Below, piece by piece: positions 1-7,509 of a stretch of DNA of 27,765 nucleotides. A program made the position numbers and the translations under genes. Under the pieces are notes generated by a model, which was given only the letters and a program-made list of their open reading frames with translations, was not told the DNA's origin and searched no databases. Source of the stretch: a virus; IMG/VR virus record IMGVR_UViG_3300028548_004895, positions 1 to 27,765 of that record, one strand, 5' to 3'. Every line of letters starts with the position of its first letter. Within the stretch, counting starts at the first letter, position 1.

Positions 1-2
1 CG

Positions 3-440
3 TTCGGCATAGGTGAGCAAACAGGGTCTGGAGTTAGCCAAGGTCAGCAGTCAGCGTATGGCAGTACAACTGGGGGACCAACGGATTTAGGAATTAATGC
101 CTATGGGCAAGCAGTTGACCCCAACGCCGAGGCTGTGACGGGCATTGATGCGGACGCTCAAGCGGCGGCAGAAGCGCAGGCAGAAGCAGCAGCATTAGCA
201 ACCGCCGATGCGATTGGGTTTGGCTTGGCGGACGATTATGCTGACGATATTGGAGATGATGGTGGGGCTTCTGGATCTGCTCCGGGTGCAGAGATGGGCG
301 GATCAGAGTTTCGGGATGGCGGTATCGTACAATTGCAGGCACCTCAACAAAACAATCAAAGCAACACAGGAATAGATTCAATGTTCCGTGAGGGTATTCC
401 GGACTTTATGCGTAGAGTCCTTCGACCCAACGCATTCTGA
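3..440 (+). CDS. C-terminal part of a virion-type protein (5' partial)
   Basis: The reading frame is open from the first bases of the window, so the true start lies to the left; the first internal Met/Val codons are not convincing starts. The visible 145 residues are rich in Gly, Gln, Ala and Ser. An Ala/Glu/Gln stretch (about 52-66) is followed by an acidic Asp/Gly region, then FRDGGIV, then a short basic tail with DFMRRVLRPNAF. Low-complexity ends with a DGG motif are common in marine phage virion or tail-associated proteins. The gene points away from the replication operon and ends 10 bp before the stop of the converging polymerase gene, with no terminator visible between them. It probably belongs to the far end of the structural region. 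Its function is not recognised. Confidence 0.6.
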   Translation, partial: FGIGEQTGSGVSQGQQSAYGSTTGGPTDLGINAYGQAVDPNAEAVTGIDADAQAAAEAQAEAAALATADAIGFGLADDYADDIGDDGGASGSAPGAEMGGSEFRDGGIVQLQAPQQNNQSNTGIDSMFREGIPDFMRRVLRPNAF

Positions 441-450
441 TGCGATTGCA

Positions 451-2379
451 CTATTTAGCCGAACCCCAGTTCTCGCCCAACCCTACGTCTACCCTAGACG
501 GTATGGATAGACCCGGCGCACAGTTCTCCATCAAACCCTTGATCTCTGTCACCTGTTCGTCGCTCTCTATTGAGAAACAAAGCTCGTCGTGAACAGTGAG
601 CATGGGCCAATGTCCACGGTCCATGCAGTCTTTCATCGCTTGCTTGGTCTGGTCCGCCGCCGAAGCTTGGATAAGCCTGTTCAGCGCCTTGTATACGAAC
701 GCCACCTGATATCTCTCCGGGTTCATACTGGCCCAGTTTTTATCTCTAAGCTCCACGGGCGTGTTCAACACATCTTCCCAACGCTCCTCCAGCTTATCCG
801 CGTGGATGGGCTTCTTGTATTCCTTGGAATAGCCCTTCAACTCGCGCATGGGGAACCGGCACTTTCTGCCCAGCAATGTCCTTACCTCTGAGCGTTGAGA
901 CGCAGCATCCATAACCGAAGACGCTAGCGCACGGATAAACGGAACTTTCTCGTCATACTCGTTGCGAAGTTCCTTAGCCTCTTGGAAAGGTATGTCACCC
1001 AAGGTTGCGGCCAGCTTGCCAATACCCATCCCGTACATGATCCCTAGATTAATCGTCTTGGCGTGTGTCCGGCTTACACCGGCCATGTCCGCAACGATCT
1101 GGTGAAAGTCTAAGTCGTCATTCTGGTACAGTAGGGCAATCTCCTTAACCTTCTCGTTGTCCTTGGTAGAAGGAGTAAGGGATGCGTAATGCATCATCCA
1201 TCGAGGTTCTTGGGCGCTGTAGTCAAAACTCCCCCACCGGCAATCGTCCTCGGGTATAAACAATCCACGAATTAAGGATTTTATTTCTGGATGCCGGGAT
1301 GGAACTTGCTGCAAATTCGGATTACTTGAAGAAAATCGTCCTGACACAGTCCCACCTTCATCTGAGCGCAACTGGTTAAACTGACAGTGGATACGACCAT
1401 CATGCTGGTGATTAAGAATTGTATCAACAAAGGTCGTGTTCGCTTTATTGTATTCTCGAATCTCCAGTATCTTTTTAGCGATGGGGTGTTCATGGGTCTT
1501 CAAGAAATGTTTGGTGAAACTAGGAGCGTCCGATTTATCCGTTCGTTCATAGCTTAACCCTAAATTATCAAACACAGTAGCCAAACTTCTGGCGTTCCAC
1601 GGCTCAAGGTGAACCTTAGATTCCGCGTGAACCTCTCCAAGAAGCTTGTTTTCCTTGTCTGTCAGAAACTTTTTGGTTTGCTCCGCTTTGGACACGTCAA
1701 CCCGGACGCCTCTACGCTTCATCTCAAACACCATGGGAAGAAGGGAAATCTCTAGGTCTAAAATCTTTTCGCAGTTCTCCTCCACCAGTTTCTTATGCAG
1801 AACATGCCAAAGACTAAGGGTAAGCGTTGCATCCTTCTCCGCGTAAGCAGCAACCCTGTCTGCCGGCAGCTTCCACATCTCAGCCTTTGCATCCACGCCG
1901 TGCTGACTAGCGGCTCTCCGTAAATCCTCTTCCGCCTTCCGCTCTCCAAGATAGGTGGAGCCCAGAGCGTTTAAAGAATAACTGAAGCGGTTTTCGTCCA
2001 CCAAGGGTGCAGCGACCATGGTATCAAGTATCTTGCCCTTGACCTGAATGCCCTCGCTCAGAAGCCATCCCAGATCATACTGGGCGTTGTGGAACACCAC
2101 CGCCATGCCGTGGTCAAGCTGGTCTTGGAGCCACCTGAGTACGAGGTCCTTAGCCATGTTACCCCCACCTTCGTGGGCGATAGGCAAATAGGCACTCCAC
2201 TCAGAAGCGGCAACGGAGATACCTATAAGGTTTCCGTCGTTTCTAACCCACCCTGGCCCCAAGTCTCGTAGGTGCGGGTCTCGTGTTTCAGTGTCTATGG
2301 CTATGATCTTTTCGCCAGATAAATCCGGCAGGTGTTCCGGGGGAAACCACACCTGCTCGTCAAACAAGTCCTCACGCAT
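451..2379 (-). CDS. polA: DNA polymerase I-like (family A) with 3'-5' exonuclease
   Basis: This is the phage replicative polymerase. With the chosen start it has 642 residues and no 5'-3' exonuclease domain. Proofreading residues are visible: DTE (D29, E31), NAQYD (D102) and YAEKD (D183). The polymerase motifs are DYSAQEPR (motif A, D386), R437...K441...Y449 in the O-helix (motif B) and VHDE (motif C, 596-599). In the O-helix the residue matching E. coli Phe762 is Leu445 (KTINLGIMYG). The start at 2379 gives an 8-nt overlap with the stop of the upstream gene; the frame stays open to an ATG at 2436, but that extension lacks family character. It is the last gene of the minus-strand replication operon, after the helicase and DUF6378 genes. 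Family A is certain; the exact start is likely. Confidence 0.96.
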   Translation of the reverse strand: MREDLFDEQVWFPPEHLPDLSGEKIIAIDTETRDPHLRDLGPGWVRNDGNLIGISVAASEWSAYLPIAHEGGGNMAKDLVLRWLQDQLDHGMAVVFHNAQYDLGWLLSEGIQVKGKILDTMVAAPLVDENRFSYSLNALGSTYLGERKAEEDLRRAASQHGVDAKAEMWKLPADRVAAYAEKDATLTLSLWHVLHKKLVEENCEKILDLEISLLPMVFEMKRRGVRVDVSKAEQTKKFLTDKENKLLGEVHAESKVHLEPWNARSLATVFDNLGLSYERTDKSDAPSFTKHFLKTHEHPIAKKILEIREYNKANTTFVDTILNHQHDGRIHCQFNQLRSDEGGTVSGRFSSSNPNLQQVPSRHPEIKSLIRGLFIPEDDCRWGSFDYSAQEPRWMMHYASLTPSTKDNEKVKEIALLYQNDDLDFHQIVADMAGVSRTHAKTINLGIMYGMGIGKLAATLGDIPFQEAKELRNEYDEKVPFIRALASSVMDAASQRSEVRTLLGRKCRFPMRELKGYSKEYKKPIHADKLEERWEDVLNTPVELRDKNWASMNPERYQVAFVYKALNRLIQASAADQTKQAMKDCMDRGHWPMLTVHDELCFSIESDEQVTEIKGLMENCAPGLSIPSRVDVGLGENWGSAK

Positions 2380-2644
2380 TTTTATTTTCCGATATAGCTG
2401 CCCACAAGGCCACATATGCAGAAGCATCAATACCATTATCAGGCTTTGTTTGTCCCACCTCGTTACGAGCTACCTTTAACAAAGCCATACATAGAGCTAC
2501 ATCCTCCGGTTTTATCTCGGTCTTTAAATACACGCTCCAAAGATCAGCAACCCTCTGGTGCATGACGGTATAATCTCCGTACTGCTCCGCCCGGTCGCCC
2601 CCTACAAGTCCCGCTGCCGTCTCAAGTATCTCAACAGGATTCAT
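2372..2644 (-). CDS. DUF6378-like phage protein
   Basis: This 90-residue protein opens with EILETAAGLVGGDRAEQYGD, followed by an LW...L...DVALCMALLKVARN helix and a closing DNGIDASAYVALWAAI segment. That layout (RaeqYGd, LLKvAR, DNgIDaaaYvAL) is the pattern I associate with DUF6378, a small, probably all-helical phage family of unknown function. The N-terminal RAEQYG helix and the D-x-x-D-x-x-Y pattern faintly recall MazG/dUTPase-like all-alpha NTP pyrophosphohydrolases, but the metal-binding Glu set is not clear, so no enzyme activity is claimed. The gene is wedged between helicase and polymerase, starting inside the helicase stop (ATGA overlap) and overlapping the polymerase start by 8 nt. 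It is therefore translated with the replication genes. Confidence 0.75.
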   Translation of the reverse strand: MNPVEILETAAGLVGGDRAEQYGDYTVMHQRVADLWSVYLKTEIKPEDVALCMALLKVARNEVGQTKPDNGIDASAYVALWAAISENKNA

Positions 2645-4173
2645 AGCGGGTAACTGCGATTGGTCTGGGGTAACATTATGTGCAGTGCTTTCTTGGTTCT
2701 GGTGACAGCGACGTAGTAAACCCTATGCTCCGTAGCAGGGTCCACCTGATATTCCTTGTGCGCGGCGTAAGACAGATCCGGCACCACCAGAACATTGTCC
2801 GCCTCACCACCCTTCATTGAATGTATCGTGCTAACCTTGATCCGTGGATTGCGGACGTTGTCCTTCCGCTTCAGCGCGTTAAGAACATAGTTCTTGGTGT
2901 CTAGGTCAATCTTCCCCAAGGCTCGATGCCACCGGACAGATCCATCTACGAGAAGACCCATCTTGTCTTGAGCTTCCGACATGCTGATCTGCGCTTCCGC
3001 ATTCAGCCCGGACAATGCCCCAGAACGCGGTCCAAAGCCCCGTGAGTAGCCCTGACCCATACTCATAAAGGAGTAGACGTTCCTGACCTTCGCGGGCGTC
3101 AGCGTCTCTCCCTTGGACCACTGTTCCCAATCGTGAAGTGCTTCGTATGTCTTCCCCGGAATGCTGGGGTGGCCGTTGCGGCTATAGACCCAACCTTCCT
3201 CTCGTAAAGCTTGAGCGTACTGCGCGGCAATCCGGTTTGTTCGAGCCATAAGGCACCATTCGCCCTCATGAAGCGGCACGTCCCAAATATCCTGGTGAAA
3301 CTGAACACTGCCGTCCTCGTCCTTGGGTCGCCAAGACTTCGGAGCGCGGCCCTCTATCTGGCACACAATGTTCTGCGCCTCCTGCCAGACTACGCGAGGT
3401 ACTCGATACGACTGCTCGAGAACGGTCTTCTTCTCCGTAGCATTAAGAAACGCCCCGACATCTGCGCCTTGGAATCCCATAATGGCTTGGTCATCGTCGC
3501 CCGTGAACACCTGTATGCGGGGGTTCTTCCGAAGTACATCGACCATGGACCATTGAAGGGTAGACAGATCCTGAGCCTCATCCACGAACAGGGCTTCTGT
3601 GTTTGGCCCCTCTCCCGATTTAATGAAATTCTCAATCATGTCCGTGAAGTCGATCTTCTTTCGAGCGTTCTTGTAATCGTCATACGCCGCCACCAGACGC
3701 TTGAGCTCAGACCAATCAACTTGGTAGTCGGCCAACTGACGATGCATCTCTTCCAAAGTCAGTCCCTTGCTTCGAGCCAAGTGGTACTGGCTCATGTAGA
3801 AGTCGCCCTTAGCCACCCCTACGGTGTCAAAGTCAGTCTCAACGTCAGACCGACCCTTGTTTCCAAAAGGTATTCCAACAGCGTTACCTATCTCGTTCAT
3901 CTCCTTGGGACCCATAACTTCATCTGAGCTATACCCTCCGGATCGAAAGGCCATGGAGTGAAGCGTCTGGAAGTAAGGCATGTCCCGCTCGTCAATCCCC
4001 CAATCACGGCACACGCGCTCACGGCTTTCCTTTGCAGCCTTCCGAGTAAATGAAACACAGGCAATACGATCAGGCGGTATGCCCTGCTCAATGCAGTCTC
4101 TTATCTTGTTCGAGTTGGTTTGGGTCTTGCCCGTGCCGGGCGGTCCAAGGATGGTTTCATGCTGGTCGGTCAA
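2641..4173 (-). CDS. UvrD/Rep-like SF1 DNA helicase
   Basis: A 510-residue superfamily 1A helicase that should unwind DNA 3'-5' at the phage fork. All core motifs can be read: Walker A GPPGTGKT (10-17), motif Ia SFTRKAA (41-47), motif II VDEAQD (197-202), motif III TGDDDQAI (224-231), motif IV EQSYRVP (253-259), motif V STIHSMKGGEADNV (448-461) and motif VI VYYVAVTRTKK (485-495). It is shorter than bacterial UvrD (about 720 aa) because the 1B and 2B insertions are small, as is usual for phage versions. The start overlaps the primase stop by 4 nt (ATGA). No DnaB-type helicase is seen in the window, so this may be the replicative helicase; that is inference. Confidence 0.95.
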   Translation of the reverse strand: MTDQHETILGPPGTGKTQTNSNKIRDCIEQGIPPDRIACVSFTRKAAKESRERVCRDWGIDERDMPYFQTLHSMAFRSGGYSSDEVMGPKEMNEIGNAVGIPFGNKGRSDVETDFDTVGVAKGDFYMSQYHLARSKGLTLEEMHRQLADYQVDWSELKRLVAAYDDYKNARKKIDFTDMIENFIKSGEGPNTEALFVDEAQDLSTLQWSMVDVLRKNPRIQVFTGDDDQAIMGFQGADVGAFLNATEKKTVLEQSYRVPRVVWQEAQNIVCQIEGRAPKSWRPKDEDGSVQFHQDIWDVPLHEGEWCLMARTNRIAAQYAQALREEGWVYSRNGHPSIPGKTYEALHDWEQWSKGETLTPAKVRNVYSFMSMGQGYSRGFGPRSGALSGLNAEAQISMSEAQDKMGLLVDGSVRWHRALGKIDLDTKNYVLNALKRKDNVRNPRIKVSTIHSMKGGEADNVLVVPDLSYAAHKEYQVDPATEHRVYYVAVTRTKKALHIMLPQTNRSYPL

Positions 4174-5705
4174 AACGGTGGGTCCTCTGGCTCAAAAGTT
4201 ACCTCAGGAAGATCAACCTCTCCTCGATGCATCTCAGGCACACACCAGACACGAACCGACTTCCATTGATCGTTGTTATCTCTAAAGCGATAGGTCTTGT
4301 CGGACTCCGCTCCATTGTTCATTTCTTTTAAACGTTCGGTGATTTGACCACGGGTATACAACGTAAAGTTATTGCGCTTGAGGAAATCCTGTAGAGAACT
4401 AAGCTTGAAGTGCGTTAGGCCGTCCTCTGTCCACGGCTTGCCTGTCAGAAGTTCTTCCGGGCTGTGTGCTTGAATGCGGGACGTGCAGAAGTTTTCTAGA
4501 AGCTCGATAAACAAGCCCTTCTGGGTCAACTCTTCCGGGACAGGTATTCTGGTTGCGTCACTCAGAAGATTGTCCACCAAGTCTCGCCAATCCCCTTCCT
4601 TCATGCGAGCCGGCATCTTGTACATCTGCTCCATGCACGCACGCTGAAATTCAACCTGCATCTGTAGCTGCTTGGTAGATAACTCAAGACGGGCGCCGTC
4701 CACATCCACAAACCAAACCGGAGGCTCTGACTCTACAACCGTCAAGCCACCTACAGGAACGTGGGAGTTGGCATCGCCCACCCCGAACTTACGCGACCGA
4801 CACAGAGACTTGTTGCAGTGACCATGAATTGGTTCCTGCTTGCAGGTATAGAAATACTCTTTCTTTTCCAACTGCTCTTGGATCAAAACAACCTCACGCG
4901 CAGGTAGCGGCGGGTTGCAATAATCCTGGTTGTGCTTCTCAAGCAACTCTTTCCAATCGTTAGGGGCCGCTTGTTTGTAGTAAACACCCACATTGAGCAG
5001 CGTCATGTTGCGGCCACCCTCTGGTATCCCAAACTCTGTCAGCTTTTGTAGGCAAGGGGGTCCGTCAGGCAACACACCGTCATCACCACCCAAGGATATG
5101 TTGGACAACTGCTTGGCAGTGACGCGAGACTTCTCCGCTAAATTTAGAAAACTCTCTAAATCCATTGAGTCCCCGCCTTTTTTCAAAGCGTACCGGGTGG
5201 TGTATTTTGCGTTCTGGTAGGGAAGGTTAATAAAATTCCCCACATCGCCGCGCTCTGCCAGCAATTCTTCCTGCTTTGGAAATATCTCGCAGTTGCCCCA
5301 GCCTAAAACCGAAGCAAACTCTGCCAGCCGGTCGCGCATCTCAGATGCTGCAACCTTCTCTGACATAAATATATATAGGTGGGCGCCGCCAGACTTAGAC
5401 CGGCACAAGATCAGGGGCAGCTTAAACCGCTTAATCTTTGACAATAGTACGGGGAGATCGAGGTTGTAGTCGTCTATGTCCAAAGCCCCGAACATGCACT
5501 TGTTAGTTTCGTCTATGGGGATAGACCCAACGCCAAGCTTCCCGTCCAAGTGTTCTTGAACAAGCTCCACGGTCAACGGCGAACGGACAATCTCGTACTT
5601 TGCCTGTTGCTTACCGTTTTTCTGGCGACCTAAAACGTCTGTCTGTCCGTGGGCTCCTTGTGATCCTAAGAAAAGATCAAGAAACCGCTGTGCTGAGTTA
5701 TCCAT
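4170..5705 (-). CDS. Archaeo-eukaryotic-type primase (AEP, TOTE-like) with C-terminal Cys cluster
   Basis: A 511-residue primase candidate. The N-terminal catalytic core shows the AEP hallmarks: ALDIDDY with the metal-binding D76 and D78, then RSKSGGAHLYIF with H109, and GNFINLPYQ (156-164), which often follows the third motif in this family. The core resembles the primase module of TOTE conflict systems and of many phages. Downstream, PPCLQ (C218), GGRN (230-233), YTC (C288), HC (C297) and LC (C302) give four spaced cysteines. That is similar in layout to the PriL-like iron-sulfur or zinc region of other AEP primases. The final 200 residues are probably helical and unassigned. The gene follows the ssDNA-binding protein gene after a 54-nt gap that holds a strong hairpin, and its stop overlaps the helicase start. 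Confidence 0.85.
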   Translation of the reverse strand: MDNSAQRFLDLFLGSQGAHGQTDVLGRQKNGKQQAKYEIVRSPLTVELVQEHLDGKLGVGSIPIDETNKCMFGALDIDDYNLDLPVLLSKIKRFKLPLILCRSKSGGAHLYIFMSEKVAASEMRDRLAEFASVLGWGNCEIFPKQEELLAERGDVGNFINLPYQNAKYTTRYALKKGGDSMDLESFLNLAEKSRVTAKQLSNISLGGDDGVLPDGPPCLQKLTEFGIPEGGRNMTLLNVGVYYKQAAPNDWKELLEKHNQDYCNPPLPAREVVLIQEQLEKKEYFYTCKQEPIHGHCNKSLCRSRKFGVGDANSHVPVGGLTVVESEPPVWFVDVDGARLELSTKQLQMQVEFQRACMEQMYKMPARMKEGDWRDLVDNLLSDATRIPVPEELTQKGLFIELLENFCTSRIQAHSPEELLTGKPWTEDGLTHFKLSSLQDFLKRNNFTLYTRGQITERLKEMNNGAESDKTYRFRDNNDQWKSVRVWCVPEMHRGEVDLPEVTFEPEDPPF

Positions 5706-5717
5706 GTGTAAAGCGGT

Positions 5718-5750
5718 GTCCCCTAAACGATACGTGACCGTTTAGGGGAC
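5718..5750. terminator. Perfect 12-bp hairpin between ssDNA-binding protein and primase genes
   Basis: GTCCCCTAAACG (5718-5729) and its exact reverse complement (5739-5750) flank a 9-nt loop. In the direction of the minus-strand operon the hairpin lies just after the ssDNA-binding protein stop and 13 nt before the primase start. No U-tract follows it, so it is not a canonical rho-independent terminator. It may be a partial attenuator or an RNA-processing or stability element that sets a higher dose of ssDNA-binding protein than primase. Because it sits so close to the primase start it could also limit primase translation. Confidence 0.5.
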
Positions 5751-5759
5751 CCCTATCAA

Positions 5760-6518
5760 TCAGAACGGCACTTCTTCGGTAGACTGATCAGTAATTACTC
5801 CGGTGTTTTCCACCGGAGGTGCAATCTTCAACTCGCCGCTGCTGATAGACCCGTGAAGATCTTTGGCTTCTTTGTAGGCCTCAAGAGAAGGAACCTGCCC
5901 CTCAAGAGCTATGCTCCACGAACCCCAAGATCCTTTATCGTTACCATCCTCAACAGATTTTAGGCGATAGGTGTTTGCAAACGATGGCAAAGTCGAACCG
6001 TTGTGCTTCTGCATCATCATCATGGACAACCAAAGGCGGCTCTTCTTCAGCTGCGTCTTCTTCATATCCACGATAGCGTTCTCAAGTCCTCCGTCCTCGT
6101 GGATGATCTTGATATAATGCTGGGCGGTCCGGACCAATTCGTTACCGTTGTTGAGCAACTCCATTCCGGAGTCCTTGTCTCTCGAAGCAGTACGAACCTC
6201 GTCGGAGTCCGCTGACAGTTCGCCCTCAAAGCCACCGCCCTGACTACGCGGTACAAACTCTAGGAACTTCATCTGGAAGAAAACCGGAAGTACCGACACC
6301 CCAGCGTCTGCTTCCCAGACCTTGTTTGTCACGGTATTAAATATGTCGCCCTGCGAGGCCCCCGCAATAAAAGCTGGGTCGTTCTTTTTTAACTGTGGCG
6401 ATAGTGCCTGTATGATCCGCAGAAAAGGTATCTGTAAATCCGAAGATGTTACCTCCTCAAATCCAACACCTGAATCTGCCTCAAACGCTTCTGCTAGTCC
6501 TGCTGGTAATTTAGCCAT
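5760..6518 (-). CDS. Putative phage ssDNA-binding protein
   Basis: A 252-residue protein. It begins with MAKLPAGLAEAFEADSGVGF, has an IPFLRIIQALSPQLKK segment (30-45) and a GDIFNTVT motif, and a mixed alpha/beta core with many Trp and aromatic residues. It ends in an acidic tail with a terminal EEVPF. A C-terminal acidic tip ending in Pro-Phe is the signature of bacterial SSB and functionally similar phage proteins, which use it to recruit other replication enzymes. Position directly upstream of the primase supports a role in coating single strands at the fork. The fold is not a clearly recognisable OB fold from sequence alone, so a RecT-like annealing protein is an alternative. An ATG start at 6518 follows the neighbouring gene by 3 nt. 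Confidence 0.6.
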   Translation of the reverse strand: MAKLPAGLAEAFEADSGVGFEEVTSSDLQIPFLRIIQALSPQLKKNDPAFIAGASQGDIFNTVTNKVWEADAGVSVLPVFFQMKFLEFVPRSQGGGFEGELSADSDEVRTASRDKDSGMELLNNGNELVRTAQHYIKIIHEDGGLENAIVDMKKTQLKKSRLWLSMMMMQKHNGSTLPSFANTYRLKSVEDGNDKGSWGSWSIALEGQVPSLEAYKEAKDLHGSISSGELKIAPPVENTGVITDQSTEEVPF

Positions 6519-6521
6519 GGT

Positions 6522-7091
6522 TCATGTTCCTTTGATTTTTGCTATTGTTCCAATGTGTGCCCTGAAAATCTCTAGATCGATTTCCTGTTTGTTCTCCACA
6601 CGCTCTCGAATGAGTTTCTTTAACGTCATAGGTTCGACCCAAGTCTTAGAAGCCGTCTCAAAACCTTGGCCCTCTAAATCGGCTTGCATCGCCCTAGCCC
6701 GATTGTCCTCCGACACACCAAACGAAACGCTAACCTCATTCTTAATGAAGTCTGACGCACCGATCTCGCGCAAGTGAGCGAAAGCGATGTCACGTTGAAG
6801 GGGGTCTTTCGGCATCGTGCCAGTAATAAAGGTCTGAAGGCTGACGGTGTTGCCATCAACTTCAACCTTGTCCATCCCTGTCTCCTGCATTTTTGCTGGG
6901 ATGAGATCGTGAAGGTAGCGATCTCGCTTACGCTTCAGATCCTTAACGGCTTCTTCGGCCATCTTTAGTTCTTTCTCAACAGAACCGACAGTTCGGATCA
7001 ATCCAGAAAGTTCTTTACCGTTCTCAGTCGTCAAGCCGTCGAAGGCCTCGGCGTCTGCGGTAATCGTGTTCCACAAGTCTGTGTCGCTCAT
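6522..7091 (-). CDS. Coiled-coil phage protein of the replication operon, unknown function
   Basis: A 189-residue protein. The N-terminal 70 residues form a charged helix or coiled coil (VEKELKMAEEAVKDLKRKRD, about 37-56), followed by a short VEVDGNTVSLQTF beta hairpin. The C-terminal half carries an FETASKTWVEPMTLKKLIRER stretch. Similar proteins are, to my recollection, frequent next to the ssDNA-binding protein of podovirus-like marine phages, but no activity is known to me. The start forms a TAATG junction with the stop of the upstream 117-aa gene, and the end lies 3 nt before the ssDNA-binding protein start. This implies translational coupling and a role in replication or recombination, possibly as a scaffold or partner. 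Confidence 0.75.
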   Translation of the reverse strand: MSDTDLWNTITADAEAFDGLTTENGKELSGLIRTVGSVEKELKMAEEAVKDLKRKRDRYLHDLIPAKMQETGMDKVEVDGNTVSLQTFITGTMPKDPLQRDIAFAHLREIGASDFIKNEVSVSFGVSEDNRARAMQADLEGQGFETASKTWVEPMTLKKLIRERVENKQEIDLEIFRAHIGTIAKIKGT

Positions 7092-7444
7092 TAACGTATC
7101 TCCTCGTCAGGGTTAAGGTTTTCAATACCGCCGGGACGCAAAGATATCTTCACAGGATAATAGGTCTTCTCCATCCTATCCCACTTCAAAAGCTTTACCC
7201 GGCCGTGGTTCAGTTCAGCAGCGATAGCAAATGCAATACCAATTATCGCAGGATCACCCATGGCCAACAGCCAATCGTCGTCACAAAAACCACGAAGCTT
7301 GCGCCGTATCTGAGAAACGGTGCGTCCGGGGTTAATATGAACCTGATCGAAGGGTCCCGCTAAGGTCTCAATTTCGCCAAATTTAATGGCGGGGAGAACA
7401 TTAACACGGGGGTTTTCTTGGGTGATAAATACGCGACTTTGCAT
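7091..7444 (-). CDS. Conserved phage protein, unknown function (first gene of the replication operon)
   Basis: A 117-residue protein with no obvious catalytic motif. The central segment LLAMGDPAIIGIAFAIAAELNHGRVKLLKWDRMEKTYYPV resembles a small family I recall from marine phages, where a Gly-Asp-Pro turn and an alanine-rich helix precede an LLKWDR-x-x-K-x-Y-xPV strand. The helix is amphipathic rather than a clear membrane segment. It is the promoter-proximal gene of the minus-strand operon, and its ATG is separated by 65 bp from the divergent SNF2 helicase gene. This suggests early expression. The function is unassigned. Confidence 0.7.
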   Translation of the reverse strand: MQSRVFITQENPRVNVLPAIKFGEIETLAGPFDQVHINPGRTVSQIRRKLRGFCDDDWLLAMGDPAIIGIAFAIAAELNHGRVKLLKWDRMEKTYYPVKISLRPGGIENLNPDEEIR

Positions 7445-7509
7445 TTGACTCTCGCTTTCTGAACTTAACCTTAGTCTATTAAATTCCGCCTTGCAAGTGC
7501 AATCATGGG
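7445..7509. promoter_or_regulatory. Divergent promoter region between replication operon and SNF2 gene
   Basis: The only spacer between the two divergent operons of the left arm, 65 bp and AT-rich in its middle. On the minus strand TTGCAA, 17 nt, then TAAGGT could serve as a weak promoter. On the plus strand no convincing -35/-10 pair was found. TTGCA-AG-TGCAA (7491-7502) is a small inverted repeat that could be an operator for the XRE or ribbon-helix-helix proteins encoded downstream. This is placement-based inference. Confidence 0.4.

Noticed and set aside
3211-3927. Long plus-strand reading frame opposite the helicase gene
   Set aside because: It is a mirror of the UvrD-like gene, has no recognisable domain and lies across conserved helicase motifs, so it is a shadow.
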